From: AV40 sp963817335
Lineage (GTDB): Bacteria; Verrucomicrobiota; Verrucomicrobiia; Chthoniobacterales; UBA10450
Assembly (NCBI GenBank): GCA_963817335.1
Contig: CAWFNX010000001.1
Location: forward strand, 186,001-250,000
Length of the DNA stretch: 64,000 bases
Direction: 5' to 3'
The translations under genes were made by a program, and so were the position numbers. The notes under the pieces are model-generated. The model did not search any database. It saw only the letters and a program-made list of their open reading frames with translations, and had not been told where the DNA came from. Below are positions 30,482 to 36,992 of this stretch, one piece after another; the first letter of the stretch is position 1; each line of letters starts with the position of its first letter.

Positions 30482-31093
30482 TTACTTTTGGATCAGTCGC
30501 CGGCTCAAATATCGCTCGGCATTCATGATGTGTCGAAATTTCTGCAAATCCTCCTCCGTGGTGCGGCTGATGATGGTGTAGCGATACTTCGGCCAGGATT
30601 CCATTTCGCGAATTGCATTGCCCAGGCGGGTCTCAATTTGTTCGGCCGTTTCCGTGCCGCGTTTGGTGAGGCGTCGGCGAAGTTCCTCAACATCTGGCGG
30701 CATCAGAAAAATATCGGCGAGGGCTTGCCGGATGAATTGGTCTTTGGAATTGCGAATGTTCTCCGCCCCCTGGGTATCGATATCGATCAACACATCGCGA
30801 CCGTTGCTTAAGTTCTCCGCAATTGGGCGCAAGAGAGTGCCATATTGGTGACCATGCACTGTTGCGTGTTCCAGAAACTCGCCCGCTTTCGCTCGGGCAT
30901 CGAATTCCTCATCCGACAAGAATCGGTAATCTTCTCCGTCGACTTCGCCGGCGCGGCCGGGCCGCGTTGTGCAGGAAACCGAATAGATGAACTCCGACGT
31001 TTGCAGGAGCGCTTCGACCAGAGTGGTCTTTCCGGCGCCGGACGGAGCGGAAAGGACGAAGAGAATTCCGTTGCGAGTGAATCGACTACTCAA
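30482..31093 (-). CDS. gmk: Guanylate kinase
   Basis: 203 residues from a TTG at 31093 that overlaps the yicC stop region. P-loop APSGAGKTT (16-24), SVSCTTRPGRAGEVDGEDYR, HATVHGHQYGT, VLIDIDTQGA, IFLMPPDVEELRRRL and RGTETAEQIETRL are diagnostic. It phosphorylates GMP to GDP. The TTG choice gives the standard length; the alternative upstream ATG would add 25 residues lying in another frame inside yicC. Coupled to yicC as in many bacteria. Confidence 0.93.
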   Translation of the reverse strand: MSSRFTRNGILFVLSAPSGAGKTTLVEALLQTSEFIYSVSCTTRPGRAGEVDGEDYRFLSDEEFDARAKAGEFLEHATVHGHQYGTLLRPIAENLSNGRDVLIDIDTQGAENIRNSKDQFIRQALADIFLMPPDVEELRRRLTKRGTETAEQIETRLGNAIREMESWPKYRYTIISRTTEEDLQKFRHIMNAERYLSRRLIQK

Positions 31094-31961
31094 GGTTTTG
31101 GATTTGCTCGCGGATTTTTTCCAGCTCAGCCTTGCAAGCAACGACGCGCTGGGAAATGCCGGCATCATTCGCCTTGGCGCCGAGTGTATTCAGTTCACGA
31201 AAAATTTCCTGGGTGATGAACTCGAGGGTGCGACCGACCGGCTCGTGCCGGCGGAGGTGATGGGCGAACTGCGCCAGGTGACTTTCCACCCGAGTCAATT
31301 CTTCGGAAACGTCGGATCGATCCGCAAAGAACGAAATTTCTTTGATCAACCGCTCGTCCTCCGCTCCGATTGGCAGACCGGCCTTTTGAATTCGCTCCAG
31401 CAGAGTGGCGCGATATTTTCTGACGACGTCGGGATGAAGACTGCGAATCTCCTTGATTTGTTTTCGCATTGCTTTCAGCCGGCCAATCAAATCCTTGGCC
31501 AGATGTTTTCCTTCGCGCTCGCGCATTTTGATTAGCTCATTGAGCGCGGCTCGGAGGGCGCGCTCGATCGCCGGCCAGGTCGCACGGGAATCGAACGATT
31601 CTTCCGGCGCTCGCATCACGCCGGGCGCCTGCAAGATCGCGCCGATCGTGATTTCGCCCGGCGCGTCTAACTCCTTTTGCAGCGCGCGCATAGCGTCTTG
31701 ATAGGAACGGGCCAGCTCGACGTCGAGGGCAAGTTTTCGCGGACTGTTCGAACCGTTGTGATAGCTCACAACCACATTCGTTCGGCCGCGCGAAATGTTC
31801 TCGTTGATGGTCTGGCGAATCTGCGGCTCCAACGCAACCAGATCGCGCGGAAGATTGATTACGATATCGCTCTGCTTTCGATTCACCGAGTTCACTTCGA
31901 CGGTGAATTTCGTGCCGCTGTAATCGGTCTCGCCGTGACCGTAACCGGTCATCGATCTCAT
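31086..31961 (-). CDS. yicC: YicC-family endoribonuclease
   Basis: 291 residues from the ATG at 31961, with a strong Shine-Dalgarno AAGGAG 8 bp upstream. MRSMTGYGHGE at the start, VEVNSVNRKQSDI, LPRDLVALEPQIRQTINENI, ISRGRTNV, and the C-terminal DUF1732 region (LIKEISFFADRSDVSEELTR, VGRTLEFITQEIFRELNTLG) define the family. E. coli YicC is an endoribonuclease acting on small RNA targets. Its start overlaps the trpB stop (ATGA) and its end overlaps gmk, giving a trpB-yicC-gmk unit. Confidence 0.93.
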   Translation of the reverse strand: MRSMTGYGHGETDYSGTKFTVEVNSVNRKQSDIVINLPRDLVALEPQIRQTINENISRGRTNVVVSYHNGSNSPRKLALDVELARSYQDAMRALQKELDAPGEITIGAILQAPGVMRAPEESFDSRATWPAIERALRAALNELIKMREREGKHLAKDLIGRLKAMRKQIKEIRSLHPDVVRKYRATLLERIQKAGLPIGAEDERLIKEISFFADRSDVSEELTRVESHLAQFAHHLRRHEPVGRTLEFITQEIFRELNTLGAKANDAGISQRVVACKAELEKIREQIQNLE

Positions 31962-33169
31962 CTGGATTTCTCCTTCATGCCGAACGCCGTTGCCGCCTGA
32001 TCGACATCTTTGTCGCCGCGGCCCGAACAATTCACGATGACAATTTCGTCGCGCTTCATCTTCGATGCGTTCTTGGCCAGATAGGCGATCGCGTGCGCGG
32101 TTTCGAGGGCGGGGATAATTCCTTCGATTTCGGAAAGAACCTTGAACGCGTCGAGAGCTTCATCATCGGTCGCGTAAGTATATTCTATGCGGCCGAGATC
32201 ACGTAAGTACGAATGTTCGGGCCCGACCGCAGCGTAATCGAGTCCCGCCGAGATGGAATGGGTCAATTCGATCTGGCCTTCCTCATTGGCGAGCAAAAAA
32301 GTTTTTGTGCCCTGCAAAACACCGAGCCGGCCGCCTTGAAACCGAGCCGCATGCTTGCCGGTCCGAATCCCTTCCCCGCCGGCCTCAACGCCAACCATGC
32401 GCACCGGTCGATCGCCCAGGAACGGATAGAACAGGCCGATGGCGTTACTTCCTCCACCGACGCAGGCAACGAGTAAATCCGGCAATCGTTCCTCCTTTTC
32501 CAGAATCTGGCGTCGCGCTTCCACGCCGATGACGCTCTGAAAATCGCGCACCATCATTGGATAGGGGTGGGAGCCAAGGACGGAGCCTAATATATAATGA
32601 GTGGTCCGGACGTTGGTGACCCAGTCGCGCATGGCCTCGTTGATCGCTTCCTTGAGAGTGGCCTGTCCGGCGGTGACCGGAACGACTTTCGCCCCAAGAA
32701 ATTTCATTCGGGCGACATTTAGTCCCTGTCGCTCCATGTCGACCTGACCCATGTAAATGACGCATTCGCAGCCGAAACGCGCTGCAACCGTGGCCGTCGC
32801 GACGCCATGCTGGCCGGCCCCGGTTTCGGCGATGATGCGCCGCTTGCCCATTCGTTGTGCGAGCAACATTTGTCCGAGCGCGTTGTTTATTTTGTGCGCG
32901 CCGGTGTGCAAAAGGTCTTCGCGCTTGAGGTAAATTCGTCCGCCGCCAAAGCGCTCCGTCAACCGCTCGGCAAAATAGAGTGGGGTGGGCCGGCCGGCGA
33001 AATCTCGGAGCAAGGCGGACAGTTCATCTTGAAACGCAGGATCGTTTTTCGCGCGCTCATATTCTGCAGTCAGGTCGTGAAGGGCCGACATCAGCGTTTC
33101 AGGCACAAACATTCCGCCGTAAGGCCCGAAATGGCCGTGAACATCTGGAACTGTCTGCTTGGTCGACAT
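31958..33169 (-). CDS. trpB: Tryptophan synthase beta chain
   Basis: 403 residues from the ATG at 33169 (MSTKQTVPDVHGHFGPYGGM). PLP lysine Lys93 is in LLHTGAHKINNALGQ; FVPETLM, AETGAGQHGVATATVAARFG, YMGQVDMERQ, GSNAIGLFYPFL and ETAHAIAYLAKN follow. It joins indole and serine to tryptophan. trpA is not present in the window, which is unusual. The frame remains open upstream through the heptamer repeat, encoding a spurious N-terminus; this start is preferred on family grounds. Confidence 0.96.
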   Translation of the reverse strand: MSTKQTVPDVHGHFGPYGGMFVPETLMSALHDLTAEYERAKNDPAFQDELSALLRDFAGRPTPLYFAERLTERFGGGRIYLKREDLLHTGAHKINNALGQMLLAQRMGKRRIIAETGAGQHGVATATVAARFGCECVIYMGQVDMERQGLNVARMKFLGAKVVPVTAGQATLKEAINEAMRDWVTNVRTTHYILGSVLGSHPYPMMVRDFQSVIGVEARRQILEKEERLPDLLVACVGGGSNAIGLFYPFLGDRPVRMVGVEAGGEGIRTGKHAARFQGGRLGVLQGTKTFLLANEEGQIELTHSISAGLDYAAVGPEHSYLRDLGRIEYTYATDDEALDAFKVLSEIEGIIPALETAHAIAYLAKNASKMKRDEIVIVNCSGRGDKDVDQAATAFGMKEKSR

Positions 33170-33184
33170 TGGAAAGCAGAAAAC

Positions 33185-33212
33185 GTCCAACGCCGAACGT
33201 TCAACGTCCAAC
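33185..33212. repeat. Heptamer tandem repeat between mutY and trpB
   Basis: Four tandem 7-mers ending in AAC: GTCCAAC GCCGAAC, then GTTCAAC GTCCAAC. The same units recur at 34207-34240. They lie 16 bp upstream of the trpB start. Confidence 0.6.
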
Positions 33213-33214
33213 TT

Positions 33215-34204
33215 TTAATTCAAAAGCGCTCGGATCGCCCGACGATGCGGCGATGGTATGGGAATCAAATTGAGTTCGTGTTTGGAGAACCAGCTTCGGC
33301 AACGACTCGTTCGGACACTGTCACGAAAAATCTCGAGAGTGATTCGGTGATTAGTGAATGGAAAAACGCTTCTGTAAATAGCCGGACGATTCTTCAAACT
33401 GCCGTTTGCTCGCGGAAGGATCCACATTCCGCGCCAGCGATGTCTGGCGGACTCCAGAAGGATCCGGTTTCCTCGGACCGCGATAGTATGCCGTTCAATT
33501 AAGCGCTTCGTTTTAGGACGTGGCCGTTTGACCGGCAATAGCTCGGGATTTTTTGCGCAGCACAAATCCTTCACCGGGCAGAGTTCGCATTTTGGTTTGC
33601 GAGGAAGGCAAATCAAGGCGCCGAGATCGAGCAGCGCGGAATTGAATTCCGCCGCGGATCTCCCTGGCACGAGCGTTGTTGCGTAATTCCAAAGAAGGTT
33701 GCGGCCTCCAGTCGAGTCGACTGGTTTACGCAAATCGAAAATCCGGCTCAAGATTCGCGAGACGTTTGCTTCCACAATCGGCACGGGCTGGTCGAACGCG
33801 AACGTTGCAATGGCATGAGCGGTATATTTGCCGATACCCGGAAGCTTCTGTATTTCGTCGACCGCGTGCGGAAAGCGTCCGCCATGTTGACCCATAACAA
33901 TGCTGGCTGTGGCGTGCAGGTTTCGGGCGCGAGCGTAATAACCAAGGCCCTGCCAGGCGTGAAGCACATCGTTTTCTGTTGCCTGCGCCAGCGCACCAAA
34001 AGTCGGGAACCGTTGCAGCCACTCTTTGTAATAAGGCAGAACCGTGATGACCTGGGTCTGCTGAAGCATGAATTCCGAGACGAGAATCGCGTAGGGATCG
34101 CGGGTCCGCCGCCAGGGAAGGTCGCGCCCATAGCGGTGATACCATTTCAGGAGGGCGCGCCGGAATGCGAGAATGTTTTTTTGGGAGATGTTAATCTTCA
34201 GCAA
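33215..34204 (-). CDS. mutY: A/G-specific adenine glycosylase
   Basis: 329 residues from a TTG at 34204. RDLPWRRTRDPYAILVSEFM, LQQTQV, the helix-hairpin-helix LPGIGKYTAHAIATFAF, and the [4Fe-4S] loop Cys-x6-Cys-x2-Cys-x5-Cys (CLPRKPKCELCPVKDLC) identify MutY. A short NUDIX-like C-terminal domain (HTIAVRGNRILLESARHRWR) follows. It removes adenine opposite 8-oxoguanine. At the usual catalytic Asp position (DGNVKRV in E. coli) the sequence reads VEANVSRIL, that is Glu. There is no ATG near the start: the frame upstream runs into heptamer repeats, so the start is uncertain. Confidence 0.88.
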   Translation of the reverse strand: MLKINISQKNILAFRRALLKWYHRYGRDLPWRRTRDPYAILVSEFMLQQTQVITVLPYYKEWLQRFPTFGALAQATENDVLHAWQGLGYYARARNLHATASIVMGQHGGRFPHAVDEIQKLPGIGKYTAHAIATFAFDQPVPIVEANVSRILSRIFDLRKPVDSTGGRNLLWNYATTLVPGRSAAEFNSALLDLGALICLPRKPKCELCPVKDLCCAKNPELLPVKRPRPKTKRLIERHTIAVRGNRILLESARHRWRGMWILPRANGSLKNRPAIYRSVFPFTNHRITLEIFRDSVRTSRCRSWFSKHELNLIPIPSPHRRAIRALLN

Positions 34205-34206
34205 AC

Positions 34207-34281
34207 GCTCAACATCCAACGCCGAACATTCAACGTCCAATTCTGAGTTGAGCGTTGAGCGTTGAGCGTTGAGCGTTGGAC
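34207..34281. repeat. Inverted heptamer arrays between mutY and rnhC
   Basis: Minus-like array of NNNNAAC units (GCTCAAC, ATCCAAC, GCCGAAC, ATTCAAC, 34207-34234), then four tandem GTTGAGC units and GTTGGAC (34247-34281). The two arrays are complementary in register (GTT/AAC) and can form a hairpin between two divergent genes. Confidence 0.65.
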
Positions 34282-34289
34282 GTTCCTGA

Positions 34290-35237
34290 ATGAATTCCTA
34301 TACCCATCCACTCACAAAGGAGCAGGCGTCAAAGCTTCGCGCAGTGCTTGAAGAACTCGGTTTCGAGTTTTCGCCAAAGCAGTACACGCTTTTTTTCGCG
34401 CAGAAAAATAAACTCAGCATCGCCGTTTACGAAAAAGGGCCAAAAGTGCTCATCCAGGGCAAAGGGGTGGAAGAATTTGTGCAATTCGAGCTTGAGCCGA
34501 AAATTTTAGGCGAGGCCAAACTTGGCTACGAAGAAGTTCATTCGCCGGAAATGTTTGAACCGCACTTCGGGGTGGACGAGAGCGGCAAAGGCGATTTTTT
34601 TGGACCGCTGGTGATTGCCGGCGTCTATGTGGACCGCGGCATCGCGCGCAAGTTAACGGAGGACGGCGTGCAGGACAGCAAACGAATCAGTTCCGACGCG
34701 CGGATTCGCGCATTAGCTGACTCGATTCGGAAAACTTCAATGGGCTTGAGCGACGTCGTTTTGGTCGGGCCGGCGAAGTACAACGAGCTTTACGAAAAGT
34801 TCCGCAATTTGAACAAGCTCCTGGCTTGGGGTCACGCGCGGGTAATTGAGAATCTGCTGGCGAAAAAGCCGGATTGTCCGCGCTCACTGTCCGACCAGTT
34901 CGCCGACGCGCGGTTGATCGAGCAATCCTTGTTTCGGCACGGCCAAAAGATTCAGATCCAGCAACGACCGCGCGCCGAATCGGACATTGCAGTGGCGGCG
35001 GCGTCGATTCTGGCGAGAGAGGCATTTATCAACTGGCTTGATCGGGAGAGCAAAAAGCTTGGAGTCCGGCTGGACCGAGGCGTCTCTCCGGCGGTCAAAA
35101 CGACTGCTCAAAAGCTAGTAGAATCGAAGGGTCCCGAAATCCTGCGTCAATTGGCGAAGATCCATTTCCGGACAGCGCATGCGGCTGCACCGGAGCACTT
35201 TACCGAGCCACCACCGCGACAGGAATGGCGGCGTTAG
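34290..35237 (+). CDS. rnhC: Ribonuclease HIII
   Basis: 315 residues. An N-terminal TBP-like substrate-binding domain (1-85) precedes the type 2 RNase H core: GVDESGKGDFFGPLVIAGVY (Asp96, Glu97), VQDSKRISSDARIRAL, and AESDIAVAAASILAREAF. It cleaves the RNA of RNA/DNA hybrids at R-loops and RNA primers. RNase HIII is mostly known from Firmicutes and a few other phyla including Chlamydiae/Verrucomicrobia relatives, and supports the taxonomic guess. Divergent from mutY; the start ATG lies 8 bp beyond the heptamer repeat. Confidence 0.94.
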   Translation: MNSYTHPLTKEQASKLRAVLEELGFEFSPKQYTLFFAQKNKLSIAVYEKGPKVLIQGKGVEEFVQFELEPKILGEAKLGYEEVHSPEMFEPHFGVDESGKGDFFGPLVIAGVYVDRGIARKLTEDGVQDSKRISSDARIRALADSIRKTSMGLSDVVLVGPAKYNELYEKFRNLNKLLAWGHARVIENLLAKKPDCPRSLSDQFADARLIEQSLFRHGQKIQIQQRPRAESDIAVAAASILAREAFINWLDRESKKLGVRLDRGVSPAVKTTAQKLVESKGPEILRQLAKIHFRTAHAAAPEHFTEPPPRQEWRR

Positions 35238-35298
35238 AGTGGGTGGGCGACCGGGTGTCCCGGCAAGGTTCCTGCTACAGGTTCTAGATCTGGGAATT

Positions 35299-36027
35299 GT
35301 GGAAACTAGAATTCTAGCCCTAAACGCCGACCCGGTCTTCCAAGACCGCGCTCTCGCCCTTCTCGATGAAAACGCCCAGTTGGAGATTCAGGTCGTCCGA
35401 ACCCTGTCTGAAGCAGTTTCGGCTTTGCTCGGGGAAAACTTCGATGGATTGATCATTGAAGGGGAAGAAGGGCTGGCCCTCGACCAGGCGACGAACATGC
35501 GCCAGCATTTTCCATCTCTCGCAATCTCGTGCCTCCTTCATGATCGTGGCCAACCTGAAACCGCGGCGACCGCGATTGAGCAAAATATCGAACTGCTTCC
35601 AATCCCGAGAAGCGATCGCAGTTTGCGAGCAAAGCTGAATCGCTTTGTTCGCTCGCTTGACTCGCAGTCCGGGACGGCGGCTGAGGGTATCGACCCATGC
35701 CATTCTTTGATCGGAAATCTCAATCAATTCTCGGCCGCTGAGATCCTGCAGATGAGCTGCCTAAGTCAACGCAGCGGCCGTTTCACCTTCAAGTCCAGCC
35801 GGGGAAACAGCGAGATTTATTTGCAACAAGGCTCAGTCCGCCACGCGGTGTTTGGATCGCTGGAGGGCGAAGCGGCAGTCGCGGAGATTTTCCGCTGGCG
35901 ACAAGGACGTTTCTATTTTGAAGAGGGAATTATCAGTCAGGAGCAGACGGTGAATCGGCCCTGGGCCCACCTGCTCATTGATAATCTGCAGAAGCTCGAT
36001 GAAACCCTTGAACTGGTGGGTGTTTAG
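35299..36027 (+). CDS. DUF4388 (PATAN-like) protein with degenerate receiver-like N-terminus
   Basis: 242 residues from a GTG at 35299 (METRILALNADPVFQDRALA). Residues 1-115 have the alternating strand-helix pattern of a receiver domain, but the phosphoacceptor position reads GLIIEGEEGL without the Asp. Residues 135-240 form a DUF4388 domain: LNQFSAAEILQMSCLSQRSG, RFTFKSSRGNSEIYLQQGS, VRHAVFGSLEGEAAVAEIF and RFYFEEG. DUF4388 proteins associate with signalling and motility systems of delta-proteobacteria, Deinococci and others. Probably co-transcribed with the next two genes. Confidence 0.72.
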   Translation: METRILALNADPVFQDRALALLDENAQLEIQVVRTLSEAVSALLGENFDGLIIEGEEGLALDQATNMRQHFPSLAISCLLHDRGQPETAATAIEQNIELLPIPRSDRSLRAKLNRFVRSLDSQSGTAAEGIDPCHSLIGNLNQFSAAEILQMSCLSQRSGRFTFKSSRGNSEIYLQQGSVRHAVFGSLEGEAAVAEIFRWRQGRFYFEEGIISQEQTVNRPWAHLLIDNLQKLDETLELVGV

Positions 36028-36039
36028 GATTTTGGTCTA

Positions 36040-36486
36040 ATGCGCGACAAGAAACTCGAAACCAAATTACGACTGGTTAGTTTGCAGCTCGACAGTTGGA
36101 AAAGGCTGCATGACCTGATCACCTACGGTCTCGATAAGGCGAAACCAATCATTTCGTCCGAACAGGAACGACAGTTCACCGAGATCCGGAGCAATCTTTT
36201 GCAGGAGACCGAGTATGTCCTTCGGGAGCTAAACATCGTCGCAGAAGTATCGGGCAAGGCGATGAACGTGTTGCAGCGTGGGGTGTCGGTGCGGGGAGTC
36301 CGAGATCTCCCCAGCGACGAAATTCGCCGGCTGGAAACGGATTGGAACGGCGTGTTTACGAAGCTTGGACTGATGCAAGGTCAGCTCAAGGCGCGACGGA
36401 AGGAATTGGCCGAACAGTCGATGTTTGACTACTGCCTGAATCAGGTCCGAAATCGTTTGTTCCGGCATCCAGCAGCGGCGCATTGA
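36040..36486 (+). CDS. Coiled-coil-like protein of unknown function
   Basis: 148 residues, not recognised. It is almost wholly alpha-helical with heptad-like leucines (LRLVSLQLDSWKRLHDLITY, LLQETEYVLRELNIVAEVSG, LKARRKELAEQSMFDYCLNQ). No signal, Cys cluster or membrane segment. It lies 12 bp after the DUF4388 gene and 105 bp before the HU-like gene, all in one direction. A scaffold or adaptor role is conceivable but not shown. Confidence 0.6.
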   Translation: MRDKKLETKLRLVSLQLDSWKRLHDLITYGLDKAKPIISSEQERQFTEIRSNLLQETEYVLRELNIVAEVSGKAMNVLQRGVSVRGVRDLPSDEIRRLETDWNGVFTKLGLMQGQLKARRKELAEQSMFDYCLNQVRNRLFRHPAAAH

Positions 36487-36590
36487 TCGGCGGCAGCCGG
36501 CCGCCTAGAGGGCTCGGCCCAAAGAATTTACTTTTCTTTGGCAATGATGCGCTCGATTGTGTCGTGAGGAACGATTCCTGTTTAGGAGTT

Positions 36591-36944
36591 ATGTCTAAAC
36601 TTACCAAACGCGACATCGTAGTTGCGATCAGCAACCAGACCGGGATGGTCCAGCATCAGGTGTTTGATATTGTCCAGCGAACGCTCGACAAGATCACTGA
36701 TAGTCTGGCTAACAACGTGCCGGTCGAGCTGCGTAACTTTGGAATCTTCCAGCCGCGGCTGACCAAGCCTCGCGTCGGCCGAAATCCAAATCAACCTGGC
36801 AGCAGTTTTGTGATTCCTTCACGCGCGACCGTAAAGTTCAAGGCGGGCAAAATCATGCGGCAGAGAGTGGAAAAACTCTCCCGCGAGTTGAAAGAAGCCG
36901 CCGCCAAGAAACCGTCGCCGGTGGCAACACGAAACGGTGGGTGA
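36591..36944 (+). CDS. HU/IHF-family DNA-binding protein
   Basis: 117 residues from the ATG at 36591, preceded by AGGAG at good spacing. TKRDIVVAISNQTGMVQHQV, DIVQRTLDKITDSLANNVPV, ELRNFGIFQPRLTKPRVGRN, the intercalating Pro-containing arm RNPNQPGSS, and FKAGKIMRQRV match the bacterial histone-like fold. A Lys-rich tail extends the usual 90-residue length. It bends and compacts DNA, perhaps as a homodimer. Downstream at 36993 the histidine kinase gene is convergent. Confidence 0.88.
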   Translation: MSKLTKRDIVVAISNQTGMVQHQVFDIVQRTLDKITDSLANNVPVELRNFGIFQPRLTKPRVGRNPNQPGSSFVIPSRATVKFKAGKIMRQRVEKLSRELKEAAAKKPSPVATRNGG

Positions 36945-36992
36945 CCACAGCCCTGCCGGGACCGAGATATCGCGTGCCAATGCGCCGCGAGA

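Noticed and set aside
33170..33211. N-terminal extension of trpB (MDVERSALDV) from a TTG
   Set aside because: It translates the heptamer repeat, and the conserved TrpB N-terminus begins at the ATG at 33169. The same holds for the MDVECSALDV extension of mutY upstream of 34204.
34207..34281. CRISPR array
   Set aside because: Unit length is 7 bp with no spacers of 30 bp or so; no cas genes are visible. The other tandem arrays were judged in the same way.
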